A DNA stretch of 59,448 nt from Clostridiales bacterium VE202-21 (GCA_000509105.1 BAIF02000016.1:1-59448), one strand, 5' to 3'. Shown: positions 27,078-36,116, counted from the first letter of the stretch. The notes: generated from the letters alone by a model not told the origin. Made by a program: numbers and translations.

Positions 27078-27931
27078 AGGCGGCTCTCCTTTCTGTTCAT
27101 CAGCTTTTTCAGTTGTCCCATTTTCTCCTGCGCCGTGGCTTTTCGGAAGTTGCTCCCGGTAAAGCGGACAGGAGAACACATTTCAATCAGACGGTCATAA
27201 ATGCGGGCGTGGGCGGTGTCCTCCGGGTGCTGCAAGTCCTCCAGCGTGAGATTAGTCGTGACGATCAGCGGCCTGCCGCTGCGGTAACGGCTGTCAATCA
27301 CGTTGTAGACCTGCTCTAAGCCGTATTCCGTTCCCCGTTCCATTCCAAAATCGTCAAGGATAAGCAGCGGGAAGCTGCAAAGTCGGGAGATATATTCATT
27401 CCTGCCCTCAAAGCTGGCGGCAAGGTCACCCAATATCAATGCAAAGTTTGTCATGCACACGGGGATTTCACGCTCCATAAGGGCATTTGCGATACAGCCC
27501 GCAAAATAGCTCTTGCCTGTGCCAACGCCGCCCCATAGCAGATAGCCAATGTTGCGCTCTTTCATGGTTTCCCAGTTCTCCACATAGAAATGGGCGTGTT
27601 CCATTTGCGGGCACTTGCCGTTGTCGTTCTCAAACGTCCAGCCCTGCATAGCCGGGTCTGTAAAGCCCCGCCGCTTCAACCGCTCGACAGTTTCAAGGTG
27701 ACTGCGCTGTTTCTCTGCGGCTTCCCGTTCCTCACGCTCTGCCCGCTGGCAGTCACATTCTGCCGGGTGGCGGTCACGCCCCAGCCATGCGGCGGTTTCT
27801 TTGGGGAAATAGCCCTCTTTGGGCTTGTGGCACTTCCCGCAGTATAAAAGCCCGTCCTCGCCGGTGTAGTCCTCCGGCTCCGGCGTGGTGTCGGTCATAT
27901 TCAAAATCATTTCATCAAATCCATTCGTCAT
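27074..27931 (-). CDS. DnaC/IstB-like ATPase, probable helicase loader
   Basis: This 285-residue AAA+ protein has a cysteine cluster near the N-terminus (YCGKCHKPKEG ... ECDCQRAE). Walker A is GGVGTGKSYFAGCIANAL near residue 134, Walker B is PLLILDDFGMERGTEY and sensor I is VTTNLTLEDL. Such proteins load the replicative helicase on plasmid or phage origins. The ATG overlaps the stop of the replisome organizer gene by four bases, so the two form a replication pair that could copy the excised element. Confidence 0.88.
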   Translation of the reverse strand: MTNGFDEMILNMTDTTPEPEDYTGEDGLLYCGKCHKPKEGYFPKETAAWLGRDRHPAECDCQRAEREEREAAEKQRSHLETVERLKRRGFTDPAMQGWTFENDNGKCPQMEHAHFYVENWETMKERNIGYLLWGGVGTGKSYFAGCIANALMEREIPVCMTNFALILGDLAASFEGRNEYISRLCSFPLLILDDFGMERGTEYGLEQVYNVIDSRYRSGRPLIVTTNLTLEDLQHPEDTAHARIYDRLIEMCSPVRFTGSNFRKATAQEKMGQLKKLMNRKESRL

Positions 27932-28686
27932 AAGCTCTCGCCCTCCTTACAGGTATAATCGGGTATGCCCTTTTTCGGGGCTTTCTTGGCTGCGTCCTCC
28001 TGCGCCCACTTGAAAATCGTGGCTGCATGGCTCTTGTATTTCCTCCCGCTGGAAGCGATATGGCAGGATAGGCGGTCAATGTAATACTCCCACTTGCCGG
28101 GAAGCTCTGTTTTCAGCCCGTCAAGCTCCGTATCGGAAAGAATGACATTGTGGTATCTGCCATAGGCGGCGGGGGCGGGGTGTCCCGTTTCTAACTCTCT
28201 CTCTTTTTCTATTTCTATATCTATCTCTTTCTCTATCTCTATCTCTGGTGGACAAATGTCCGCTCGATATGGTGGACATTTGTCCGCCCCTGTCTGCGGC
28301 AGGGCTTTTTGTTCCTGCAAAGCCAGCCGCGCCCTGCGCTTGCGCTCCCCCTCGGTAGAGGACTGGCCGATTAAAAGCTCAATGTTGCTCATGTAGAGTG
28401 CGCCGCTTGGCAAAGGCTCCACAAGCCCCAGCTTCATAAAGATTTTCAAAGCTCTCTCTACGGTACCTACCTGCTGGCGGGTAATGGTCGCAATCATCTG
28501 GGCGGTGTAGGGGATATTCTCGTCAAGCTGCAATTTCCCGCCGTTTTTCAGCGATTTCAAGTACAGCTTCAAGAGAATGTTGGAATAGATAACGCCGTCC
28601 TGCATACTTTCCAGCAGAACGATTGCATCATCGTCAAAATAGCTCTCTTTCAGCTTGAGGTAGTAATATTTGCGGTTATCTGCCAT
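27928..28686 (-). CDS. Phage-type replisome organizer
   Basis: This 252-residue protein begins MADNRKYYYLKLKESYFDDD, the N-terminal signature of the phage replisome organizer family, with a winged-helix-like domain (MIATITRQQVGTVERALKIF). It has a low-complexity charged linker (IEIEKEIDIEIEKERELE) near residue 160 and a C-terminal DnaD-like region (YIDRLSCHIASSGRKYKSHA). It would bind the origin and recruit the helicase loader encoded next to it. The start follows AAAAAGGAGGACGCAGCCT. The linker DNA is a CTATCT-type microsatellite. Confidence 0.85.
   Translation of the reverse strand: MADNRKYYYLKLKESYFDDDAIVLLESMQDGVIYSNILLKLYLKSLKNGGKLQLDENIPYTAQMIATITRQQVGTVERALKIFMKLGLVEPLPSGALYMSNIELLIGQSSTEGERKRRARLALQEQKALPQTGADKCPPYRADICPPEIEIEKEIDIEIEKERELETGHPAPAAYGRYHNVILSDTELDGLKTELPGKWEYYIDRLSCHIASSGRKYKSHAATIFKWAQEDAAKKAPKKGIPDYTCKEGESL
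28196..28250. repeat. Imperfect CTATCT/CTCTTT microsatellite inside replisome organizer gene
   Basis: About nine imperfect six-base units of pyrimidine-rich sequence encode the alternating Ile-Glu/Lys-Glu linker of the replisome organizer. Length change in steps of six would keep the frame. Confidence 0.7.
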
Positions 28687-28867
28687 AGGCTGCGTCCTCC
28701 TTTTTCCAGCGTTTGGAATAATAGCGAGGGCATAGTATGATAACCGCCCGGAAGCTCTGTTTGCAGTCACGGGTGCAGCCCCGGCATAGGTCGTTGTAAG
28801 TGATACGGTTGCGGTGGTTGAGGAAGAAAGACCATTCCAGCCGCCGCTTCTTGCTCATTCTCGGCAA
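28676..28867 (-). CDS. Small cysteine-rich protein, homologue of the ICE protein
   Basis: This 63-residue protein has MSKKRRLEWSFFLNHRNRIT, CRGCTRDCKQSFRAV and LCPRYY. It is clearly homologous to the 58-residue protein at 9608-9784 of the surrounding ICE. Four cysteines suggest a zinc site. The TTG at 28867 lies seven bases after AAAGGAG; the ATG at 28858 is in frame but too far. It overlaps the replisome organizer start by 11 bases. The function is unknown. Confidence 0.75.
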   Translation of the reverse strand: MPRMSKKRRLEWSFFLNHRNRITYNDLCRGCTRDCKQSFRAVIILCPRYYSKRWKKEDAAYGR

Positions 28868-29053
28868 TGGTAAGCTCCTTTCTGCCGTTCCTATCGGTGT
28901 AGCGGGATAGGGGGCATTTTCTGTATGTTCTCGGTATCATTTTCGGGCTTTTTCTGCCCTGTAAGCCCCGTTTGGAAGTCGGGGAGTATTGCGGTAAGGG
29001 TTCATATCATACCTGTATTTTTGTAGGGTTTCGGTATCATTTCGGGGCGGTCT

Positions 29054-30676
29054 TTAACGCTCCTGTTCACGCTTTTTCTGCTGGCTCGGTGCGCCCCTTA
29101 AAATCTGGTCGATATTGCGTCTGACTGTCTGAAGCTCCTGCGCCCGCTGGCGTTTCTCCCGGTAGTCGTTATATCCGGCGTTCTTCTGGACGGTAAGCTG
29201 CTCAATCTCCCTTTGCAGGGCTTTGCTGGCTGGCAGCTTGGTTATTCCATGCTCCCGGAAATAACGGGCGGCTGTGTCCGCTATGATAAAATCGCTTTCG
29301 TGCTGTTCCCGGTAGGCTCTCCGGGCTTTCTCCGATTTCTGCGCTTTCAGACCGTCACGGGCGGGCTTCGTGCCGATATAGCCCAAAAGGTTGCGCTGCA
29401 ATTCCTTTTTCTCCCGGATAGCGGCTTCCAGCCCTTTCAGTCCGGCAAGGCTCTCCTGCGTGGCGGTGTTGGCTGCGGAAATGGCAGCGTCCAGCTCGTC
29501 CGGGGAAGAAAAGCCATACTGCTGGTAGAGCATGAGGGTAGCCGACATCTGTTTGAGGTTGTGCATGGTCGCCCACTTCTCATAGCCCCGTCCTTTCCCC
29601 TCGGCTCGCTTGGCGGCTATGTCTACCATGCGCTGTACAGCGTCATTGTTCGGGGCGTTTTTCGCTTCTTTTTTCGTCCGTAAGCGGTCTTTGATACTGC
29701 CGGGGTATTCCGCTATGGCTGCGGGTTTTTCGGCGGCTCTGGCGGCGTTCTGCTCCAAAACGGAGAGGACAGCAGCCCGGTCAAAATCGTCCCCCAGCTT
29801 CCGGGCGGTAATTGGCTTCGTCCTGTCCGGCGTGAGGTAACTTAGCCGCCCCCGGCTCTCCTTGACGGTCACACCATGCCGGAGAAGCAGGGCGGCAAAC
29901 TCATCAAAGCCGGAAGCAGCGGCAAGGGCTTCCCGGATAGTCCGGCGCAGCTTCGCCTTATCCGTTTCAAACTTGGTCTGCCGGGGCGCGATACCGTCCG
30001 CAGCAATAGGGGCGTTGGCTCTGTCAAGGGCAGCCTGTCCTTTCTTCTGCGCCCAATACTCACGCTCGGTAATGCGTTCTTTGCTGCCGTTCAAAAGGTC
30101 TATCTGGTAAAGCCCCTCGCTGTGGCACATCTCCATGACTTCGGCTTTCAGATAGTTCATAGCTGCGTCCGTACAGCGGTGCTTGCAGCCTGCTTTCCTG
30201 TCCGCTGGCCTGTCCATGTGGGGCAGCATGGGAACCTCCGCAATCCGCAGACTGTTAATGACGATATGCACATGGATATTTTCGGTGTGGCTGTGTCCGT
30301 CCGGGTGGGTGCAGACAAGGGCCTGGTGTCCGGGGAAATGCTCGGCGCAGAACTTCTCGCCCAGCTCCTGCGCCCGATCAACGGTCAAGCCGTTGTCCGG
30401 GCCGTCCCGTGGGTCAAAGCTGATGATGTAGTGGTGGCTCTTTACGTCCTCCCGTTTCTGGTTCTTGCCGTAGCGGAGATTGGAGCGCATACAGGCAACG
30501 GCAAAATCCTCCCCGCCACAATTCAGAGAGGATATGCGGTAGTCTACCCTCGGTATGAGCCGCCCGTCTGCGTCAAGGGTGGGCTTCATGGTAAACTCGT
30601 CATGCTCGAATGTGAGGTATTTTTCAGCGTCCCCGTAGTTGGCATTTTTAGAGCTGATATGTTTGAGTATCGCCAA
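29054..30676 (-). CDS. Relaxase/mobilization nuclease (MobA/VirD2, MOBP type)
   Basis: This protein of about 540 residues has the N-terminal relaxase domain, with YLTFEHDEF (probable tyrosine region), SHHYIISFDPRD and the metal-binding HxH motif in NIHVHIVINSLR. A long charged coiled-coil C-terminus follows with GYEKWATMHNLKQMSATLML, which aligns with the partial ICE relaxase at 2-1000. It nicks oriT and leads the strand into the recipient. The TTG at 30676 gives MAILKHISSKN behind AGGTGAAGCCG; a GTG nine bases earlier is possible. It overlaps mobC, and an oriT-like region lies upstream of mobC. Confidence 0.9.
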   Translation of the reverse strand: MAILKHISSKNANYGDAEKYLTFEHDEFTMKPTLDADGRLIPRVDYRISSLNCGGEDFAVACMRSNLRYGKNQKREDVKSHHYIISFDPRDGPDNGLTVDRAQELGEKFCAEHFPGHQALVCTHPDGHSHTENIHVHIVINSLRIAEVPMLPHMDRPADRKAGCKHRCTDAAMNYLKAEVMEMCHSEGLYQIDLLNGSKERITEREYWAQKKGQAALDRANAPIAADGIAPRQTKFETDKAKLRRTIREALAAASGFDEFAALLLRHGVTVKESRGRLSYLTPDRTKPITARKLGDDFDRAAVLSVLEQNAARAAEKPAAIAEYPGSIKDRLRTKKEAKNAPNNDAVQRMVDIAAKRAEGKGRGYEKWATMHNLKQMSATLMLYQQYGFSSPDELDAAISAANTATQESLAGLKGLEAAIREKKELQRNLLGYIGTKPARDGLKAQKSEKARRAYREQHESDFIIADTAARYFREHGITKLPASKALQREIEQLTVQKNAGYNDYREKRQRAQELQTVRRNIDQILRGAPSQQKKREQER

Positions 30677-31046
30677 CGGCTTCACCTACTTTCTGCAAGA
30701 CTTCAAACTTCAAGGCGGCAAGGTCGGCGGCGGCTCCCCGCACTTCCTTTTCCAGCCCCCGGTAGGGGCTTCCGTATTCGTTCAGGCTCCGGGCAATCTG
30801 GTTTAAGTTGCCGCCGATTTTCCCGTACTCTGCCGTGAGCTTGGAGAGGGCGGCAAGCAGCCCGTCATTGACCGGGGAAACGGTGACAATGGGGCGTATG
30901 GTCGCTTTCCGTATGGCTTGCCGGATAAACTCGGACTGGCTGATTTCATAAGCCGCCAGCCGCCCGGTGAAGTCGGCGTATTCTTCATCGGTCATGCGGG
31001 TCTTTACCACATGACGGCGGTGGGGCGTATTGTATTTCTTTCGCAT
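30648..31046 (-). CDS. MobC-like relaxosome accessory protein
   Basis: This 132-residue protein has a ribbon-helix-helix-like N-terminus (VVKTRMTDEEYADFTGRLAA, SQSEFIRQAIRKATI) and the MobC hallmark IGGNLNQIARSLNEYGSPYR. It binds oriT and helps the relaxase nick. The ATG at 31046 follows AAAGGAGGTCACAGACC. Its stop overlaps the relaxase start by 29 bases. Confidence 0.9.
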   Translation of the reverse strand: MRKKYNTPHRRHVVKTRMTDEEYADFTGRLAAYEISQSEFIRQAIRKATIRPIVTVSPVNDGLLAALSKLTAEYGKIGGNLNQIARSLNEYGSPYRGLEKEVRGAAADLAALKFEVLQKVGEAVGDTQTYQL

Positions 31047-31065
31047 GGTCTGTGACCTCCTTTCT

Positions 31066-31110
31066 CGCCCGACAGGGCGCATAGCAGGGTTTGGGGAAGG
31101 CACTCCCCAA
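31066..31110. other. Probable oriT hairpins
   Basis: CGCCC-GACA-GGGCG (31066-31079) and TTGGGGA-AGGCAC-TCCCCAA (31091-31110) are two strong inverted repeats directly upstream of mobC. That position and structure are typical of oriT in MOBP systems. The nick site is not identified. Confidence 0.6.
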
Positions 31111-31244
31111 CAAGATTCCCGCAGGGGCAAAAATAAGCGGAGAGCGAATTTTGGCACCTCGGTAGAATCTTGCTCTGAAAAACTCCGGCGTTCCCCGGCT
31201 CCCGTCCTTTCCGCTAACAAAACGTTTCAAAAGGGCTTTGCTAC

Positions 31245-31371
31245 CCGCTATTCCGGCTTATCTTGAAAATTTTCCTTTCACTACCTACAACACCACGCAA
31301 AGCAAAATGGACGGAGATTTTTAGAATTTCCCCTCTATTCCCTACAACACCACGCAAGCCGGAATAGGCGG
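31245..31371. repeat. Origin-like structure: inverted repeat enclosing two direct repeats
   Basis: CCGCTATTCCGGCTT (31245-31259) and AAGCCGGAATAGGCGG (31356-31371) form an inverted repeat. Between and touching them lie two copies of CCTACAACACCACGCAA (31284-31300 and 31341-31357), 57 bases apart. Together with an adjacent gene-free stretch (31111-31500), this could be a replication origin for the element's replisome organizer or part of oriT. Confidence 0.55.
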
Positions 31372-31501
31372 ACAATGGCAGTATTTTTTTCTTTGATACC
31401 CTCTACGGATAAGTAAGGGATTTTGCCAACTGCGGCGGCTATTTTCCCTTTTGTTTTTTCATACTGGGGATTTTCAAAAATGCCAAACAGGAACGAAAAA
31501 A

Positions 31502-31532
31502 AGCAGCAAATCTGTTGAATAGATTTACTGCT
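31502..31532 (-). terminator. Terminator after sigma/HTH operon
   Basis: AGCAGTAAATCT and AGATTTGCTGCT (minus strand) form a 12-bp stem with one T-G pair and a seven-base loop. It is followed on the minus strand by a run of T (31501-31495). Confidence 0.75.
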
Positions 31533-31579
31533 TTCTGGTTGCCGGCGAAGCGGCGGTTATTCAGTTGTAGGCGGTAGGG

Positions 31580-31783
31580 CTATCTCCCAAAGCGGAACTT
31601 GAAAATAGCTGTGAGAAGCGTCTGGGTGATGTAGTCCTCTGTATCTTGGTCTACCCGTCCATTCACACGGGCGGCACATTGTATGCGGCGGCGGTAATAC
31701 TGCAATACAGTTCCCACCGCTTCCGGCTCCCCGCTGGCGGCTTGGACGATTGTTTCATAGGGGAGAAGCCTATTATTTCTCAT
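31580..31783 (-). CDS. HTH_16-type small helix-turn-helix protein
   Basis: This 67-residue protein (RNNRLLPYETIVQAASGEPE, AVGTVLQYYRRRIQCAARVN, DTEDYITQTLLTAIFKFRFG) resembles the Orf8/HTH_16 proteins that follow the sigma factor in Tn916-like elements. The ATG lies within the end of the sigma gene with GGAGGGAATGGCAT upstream, so it is coupled to it. A role in controlling the element's genes is expected. Confidence 0.8.
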   Translation of the reverse strand: MRNNRLLPYETIVQAASGEPEAVGTVLQYYRRRIQCAARVNGRVDQDTEDYITQTLLTAIFKFRFGR

Positions 31784-32219
31784 ATGCCATTCCCTCCATT
31801 TCCGCTTGGAGCTGCCGTAGGGCTTTTCGGATATGGTAGCCCGCTGTGCTGCGGCTGCGCCCGTACTGTCTGCCAATTTCGTGCTGTGGAATACGCTTGA
31901 AAAAGGACAGGTAAATCATTTCCCGCTCCCGTTCGTCCAGCCGTGACAGGGCTTCCGCAAGTAAACCGCTGCTGAAAATGACCGTATCGCCGCAAAGGGT
32001 AAGTATGTATTCCTCGTCCGGCTCCGGGGCTTGGAAATATTCATCTGTCGTGCCTAAAGGGTAGTGCTTTTCGTCTGTGAGGTATTCAAGGGATATTTCT
32101 CTTTTGTGCTTCCTGCTCCGTGTCCTCGCTGCGTTGATCGTTGCATTTCGGATAACGACTTTGCAAAAGGCATGGAAAGTGTACTCGATATGTTCCCGAT
32201 ATTCTTCTGTACAGGTCAT
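31773..32219 (-). CDS. Sigma-70-family factor of the mobile element
   Basis: This 148-residue protein has a region 2-like start (FHAFCKVVIRNATINAARTR) and region 4 HTH (LSRLDEREREMIYLSFFKRI, HEIGRQYGRSRSTAGYHIRK). It is shorter than housekeeping sigma factors and matches those of Tn916-type elements, which regulate excision or transfer genes. The start follows AAAGGGGGATTTTCC. A fragment of a second copy of this gene type lies at 33290-33345. Confidence 0.85.
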   Translation of the reverse strand: MTCTEEYREHIEYTFHAFCKVVIRNATINAARTRSRKHKREISLEYLTDEKHYPLGTTDEYFQAPEPDEEYILTLCGDTVIFSSGLLAEALSRLDEREREMIYLSFFKRIPQHEIGRQYGRSRSTAGYHIRKALRQLQAEMEGMAYEK

Positions 32220-32423
32220 GGAAAATCCCCCTTTCCTCCCAAAAGGGCTGTGGCTGGTTAGTAGTTGCTTTTTATGATAGTAAGGGGCGGCAGCACTTTA
32301 GGCTGTCGCTCCTTGACTGCCTAACTGCAAAACCGGGCGGGGCTGTCAACGGCGGGCGAAGCCCGTTCATCTTGACCGTTGACTGGCTCGGCCGGGTTTG
32401 CTATTTATCCGGCAAACTTGAAT

Positions 32424-33191
32424 TTATTTTAAGCTATCACGTTTTACCTTTTTAAGCCTTACTATCATTACCATAGGAATTTCTTTATTGTTTTTGAAAC
32501 ATTCTTCATAAAATCCATCAATGACAAATCCAGCTCTGAAACAAAGGTTAAAAATATCTTGTATGGAACGATGATAATAAATCTGCTCCTCCGGCTGCCC
32601 TTCGATCGCTATATCATAGTAACTGTGCGGTGTCATATATTTTTCAGTCAATGTGATAAAACAAGGGTGCTGCGTTGCAAAGACAAAAATCCCGTTTTCC
32701 TCCAATAGTTCATAAACAGCCATAAAAAGCGGTTCAATATCCGTAATATCCATAATTGCCATATTAGAAACTGCTTTCGTAAAGGCTCGATTTCTTTTTA
32801 ATCCTAATAAGCTTTCTCTATTGGTCGCATCCGCTACGCAAAACTCAATTTGTTTTGCATATTGTGATCGCCGTCTTTTAGCCAATTCTATCATTTTTTT
32901 GCTGTAATCAAAAGCGACGACCGAAGCGCCTCTCTGTGCAAGATACGAAGAATAATTTCCATTGCCGCACGCAATATCCAAAATGTAATCCGAAGGATCA
33001 GGAGAGAGAAGTTCCGTTACTTTGGGACGTACTACCTCTCTGTGAAATTCATTGGATTCGTCACCCATTGCATCATCCCAAAATTGTGCGTTTTTCTCCC
33101 AGATCTTTTTGCTTTCCTCTGTTCCCATGTTCTCTCCCACTCCCAAAATTTGCCTTTTTGCTTCCATTAAATCTTCCTTACTATATTCCAT
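32424..33191 (-). CDS. Class I SAM-dependent methyltransferase (UbiE-like)
   Basis: This 255-residue protein has YILDIACGNGNYSSYLAQRG (motif I, near residue 70), VVAFDYSKKMIELAKRR (motif II) and FTKAVSNMAIMDI with LEENGIFVFATQHPCF. The substrate cannot be predicted. Its DNA is distinctly AT-richer than the mobilization genes, so it came with the resistance cargo rather than with the element backbone. The region between it and the sigma gene (32220-32423) holds no gene. A resistance role is possible but unsupported. Confidence 0.8.
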   Translation of the reverse strand: MEYSKEDLMEAKRQILGVGENMGTEESKKIWEKNAQFWDDAMGDESNEFHREVVRPKVTELLSPDPSDYILDIACGNGNYSSYLAQRGASVVAFDYSKKMIELAKRRRSQYAKQIEFCVADATNRESLLGLKRNRAFTKAVSNMAIMDITDIEPLFMAVYELLEENGIFVFATQHPCFITLTEKYMTPHSYYDIAIEGQPEEQIYYHRSIQDIFNLCFRAGFVIDGFYEECFKNNKEIPMVMIVRLKKVKRDSLK

Positions 33192-33289
33192 TGTTACCCT
33201 CCATAACTTCTGATTGTTGCCGTCTTGACTATTATGTATCTTTTCTTTCCAAAATGGTATAGGCTTTTATTTTTATAATGCTGCAAAAC

Positions 33290-33345
33290 TTTTCTTCTGT
33301 AAGGTATTCAAAGGATATTTCCCTTTGCCGCCGCTATTGGAAAGC
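33290..33345 (-). pseudogene. Remnant of a second sigma-factor gene
   Basis: The minus strand reads RRQREISFEYLTEEK, which matches KHKREISLEYLTDEK in the intact sigma gene (around 32070-32110), and the DNA is correspondingly similar. Only about 55 bases remain. The fragment lies between the methyltransferase gene and the XRE gene, so the cargo was probably brought in by recombination involving sigma gene copies. Confidence 0.6.
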
Positions 33346-33404
33346 CAAAAGCAGCGGCTTTTTTACGCGATATGACCGAAAAGACTAGAAAGCAGGATAT
33401 GTCA

Positions 33405-33859
33405 TCATTTGTCATTTCTTCTCAATGTAATAACTGCATGGCATATCAAGCCAAATACAAGAGAAAAACAGCCACCGCCAAATAGTGATGCTCCCCACCC
33501 TGCACCCGACATTGTCATAAAACCGCCAACAAAGAAAATACCAATGCCAAGAAATATCCCGACACCATAAAAAAGTCCAATTGCCATATCATACTTATTA
33601 AATTGTCGTTTCTCTTTTTTTCACATGTTTCCATTTTTGTTATTACCTCCTTCGCAAAATCGTCCATGTGGACTCCAAAAAGAAAACAAATTTTTTTCAA
33701 CGTATTTAAATCGGGTTCATTAACATCTCTCTCCCAATTCGATAGCGCCTGCCGGGTAACATTCAATTTCCCAGCCAGTTCTTCCTGTGTCATTCCCGAT
33801 TGTGTTCGCAGATGACGTATTTGCTTTCCTGTTGTAATATCCGTCTGTTTCTGGTTCAA
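33405..33859 (-). pseudogene. XRE regulator with C-terminal membrane domain, frameshifted
   Basis: The N-terminal frame encodes an XRE helix-turn-helix (IRHLRTQSGMTQEELAGKLN, VTRQALSNWERDVNEPDLNT) starting with TTG behind GAGGAGGAACCATT. The second frame encodes RQFNKYDMAIGLFYGVGIFL, IFFVGGFMTMSGAG and SLVFGLICHAVITL, two or three membrane helices, ending at 33405. They join if one A is added in the A7 run at 33615-33621. XRE-membrane fusions often control resistance or stress genes. It lies just downstream of tet on the same strand. Confidence 0.75.
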
Positions 33860-33940
33860 AATGGTTCCTCCTCTCTGATGCTGATTTTATCAATGATATT
33901 TCGCAATAGCCAGCAATGAACGTTTGCATTGCGCAAGATG

Positions 33941-35860
33941 TTACATTATCTTCTGAAACATATGCCGGATCTTGTCTAAACGGCTGTTCGGGCGGCGTGG
34001 CTGAAACACAGGCTCGCCGGAAGTTTCCTGATACCCTTTTAATTCTGTAATGCAGACACTTCTTCCATTTGTATAAAAATTCAAATCATTTCTATATTCA
34101 CCAATACAACGGGCAGGGATTTCCCCCTTAAAAATAACTTCATCTTTTTCAAGTCTGGTTGATTCAATGATTGCGCAATACTTTGGTGCGTCATTATAAG
34201 CCCGTGAAAGATATTCCTGCGGTGCAAAAAGGGTAAAGGAAAGGTATGGTTCCAACAGTTGTGTTCCTGCTTTTTTCAATGCCTGCTCCAACACGACAGG
34301 CGCAAGAAAACGAAAATCAGCGGGGGTGCTGACCGGGCTGTAATAAACTCCATAATCAAAACAAATTTGGCAGTCTGTCACTCCCCAGCCATATAAGCCC
34401 TGCTCCATTCCATAACGCACACCCTCCATGACGGCATTTTGAAAACTTTGGTTTAAATAGCCGAGAGATACCTCGCTTTTATATTGTGTTCCGCTTCCAA
34501 CAGGAAGCGGTGTTACAGTCAAACCAATAGATGCCCAAAACGGATTCGGCGGCACTTCAATATGAATCGTGTAGCTCGCTTTTTTTTGCGGTCTTTCCAG
34601 ATAAATAACCGAAGGCTCTTTCATAGCCACGCCCACATGATATTTTTCTTCTAATAGCGAACAAATAACTTCTAACTGTACTTTTCCCAAAAAAGATAAT
34701 ATAATCTCATGTGTAACAGTATCAATGTCAAAATGCAAAAGAGGGTCTGTATCAGCAATCTCTGTGAGGGCATTTAACAGGGCTTCCCTTTGCTCCGGCT
34801 TTTGCGGCTCTACCGTTGTCCGAAGTAATGGCATGGGATTATCAATCCGTGTTTTGTGAGGCAGGAGTTTTTCATTTCCCAGAATGTCGTTCAGTTTCAA
34901 AGTATCATCAGCTAAAATAACAATTTCTCCCGGACAGGCATGGTCAACCGGGACGATTTCACCATTTGACGGAATACACATTTCTGTAATCTTTATTTTT
35001 TCCTTTTTTGACAGCAGCAGGGTATCCCGTAAATGGAGCGTCCCATGATACAGGCGTAAATAAGAAAGCCGTTTTTTCCGCTCTGTATACTCAACCTTAA
35101 AAACATATCCACATAATTCAGACTGAATATCGTCTGTTTCTGTAATGAAAGTTTCTGTAATCGCTTCAATCAGTTTTTCTGTTCCTAAATTGTCTTTTGC
35201 ACTCCCATGATAAACAGGAAACAAAGAGCAGCATCTGGTTCTTTTGCACTTTTCATATTGTAATTCCTGTATATCCAAAGAATCCTCTGCAACATATCGT
35301 TCTAATAGTTCATCGCTTCCGGAAATAATCATATCCCATTTGTCCAAATCAGAAATATCGGTCATGGTTATCTTTGGCGACAGGGAAACCTCCTGCATGA
35401 CAATCATATCACTGGTAAGTTTATCTTTAATGCTTTGGTAAACACGCCGCAGGTCGATCCCATTTTGGTCTATCTTATTTATAAAGATAATTGTCGGAAT
35501 GTCCATTTTCTGAAGCGCATGGAATAATATACGGGTTTGTGCCTGTACGCCGTCTTTTGCCGAAATGACTAAAACAGCTCCGTCAAGGACAGATAAAGAG
35601 CGGTATGCTTCGGTTAAAAAATCCATATGACCGGGAGTGTCCACGATATTGATTTTATAATCATTCCAGCAAAAAGAAGTAACCGCTGTCTGAATGGTAA
35701 TTCCGCGCTGCCGTTCCAAAATCATAGTGTCTGTTCTTGTAGTTCCTTTATCCACGTTTCCTTGTTCCGCAATCGCTCCACTGGTGTACAGCAGGCTTTC
35801 CGTCAATGTTGTTTTTCCTGCGTCTACATGGGCGAGAATTCCAATATTGATTATTTTCAT
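33941..35860 (-). CDS. tet(32): Ribosomal-protection tetracycline resistance protein, Tet(32)-like
   Basis: This 639-residue translation GTPase of the TetM/TetO/TetW group starts [20 protein letters not shown] (G1). It has DTPGH (G3), [12 protein letters not shown] (G4) and the typical C-terminus [20 protein letters not shown]. It binds the ribosome and ejects tetracycline at the cost of GTP. The class is certain. The allele name is from memory: it differs clearly from Tet(M), Tet(O), Tet(W) and Tet(44) as I recall them, and fits Tet(32) best. AAAGGAGGACAATCAC precedes the ATG. A leader peptide and attenuator lie upstream, so drug-induced antitermination is expected. Confidence 0.9.
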   Translation of the reverse strand: MKIINIGILAHVDAGKTTLTESLLYTSGAIAEQGNVDKGTTRTDTMILERQRGITIQTAVTSFCWNDYKINIVDTPGHMDFLTEAYRSLSVLDGAVLVISAKDGVQAQTRILFHALQKMDIPTIIFINKIDQNGIDLRRVYQSIKDKLTSDMIVMQEVSLSPKITMTDISDLDKWDMIISGSDELLERYVAEDSLDIQELQYEKCKRTRCCSLFPVYHGSAKDNLGTEKLIEAITETFITETDDIQSELCGYVFKVEYTERKKRLSYLRLYHGTLHLRDTLLLSKKEKIKITEMCIPSNGEIVPVDHACPGEIVILADDTLKLNDILGNEKLLPHKTRIDNPMPLLRTTVEPQKPEQREALLNALTEIADTDPLLHFDIDTVTHEIILSFLGKVQLEVICSLLEEKYHVGVAMKEPSVIYLERPQKKASYTIHIEVPPNPFWASIGLTVTPLPVGSGTQYKSEVSLGYLNQSFQNAVMEGVRYGMEQGLYGWGVTDCQICFDYGVYYSPVSTPADFRFLAPVVLEQALKKAGTQLLEPYLSFTLFAPQEYLSRAYNDAPKYCAIIESTRLEKDEVIFKGEIPARCIGEYRNDLNFYTNGRSVCITELKGYQETSGEPVFQPRRPNSRLDKIRHMFQKIM

Positions 35861-35901
35861 GTGATTGTCCTCCTTTTACAGCCCCAAAAGGGCATAAAAA
35901 T

Positions 35902-35932
35902 CCCCAGCAGTAAAATACTTTTACCACTGGGG
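35902..35932 (-). terminator. Attenuator hairpin in tet leader
   Basis: On the minus strand CCCCAGTGGTAAAA and TTTTACTGCTGGGG form a strong stem followed by ATTTTTATG, just before the tet ribosome site. The same arrangement precedes tet(M), where translation of the leader peptide controls read-through. Confidence 0.8.
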
Positions 35933-36017
35933 ATTATAATTTGCGGACATACACATATACAGCATACACCTGTTTGTGATTGCTGTTTTTCGGATATGTC
36001 AAAATTGATAAGGCAAA

Positions 36018-36116
36018 AGTATTCTTAAATTGGGTACAAAAAACCAAGCCCCCACAAAAGGGACTATCATAATCCTTTGTTCCCACTATTTGATTATAGT
36101 TTTATTTAAGAATACC
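36018..36116 (-). promoter_or_regulatory. Long-range leader inverted repeat of tet
   Basis: GTATTCTTAAAT, overlapping the leader peptide codons, can pair with ATTTAAGAATAC about 80 bases downstream. This gives the alternative structure known from tet(M)-type leaders. A second short hairpin lies in between (CCCACAAAAGGG region). Confidence 0.65.
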
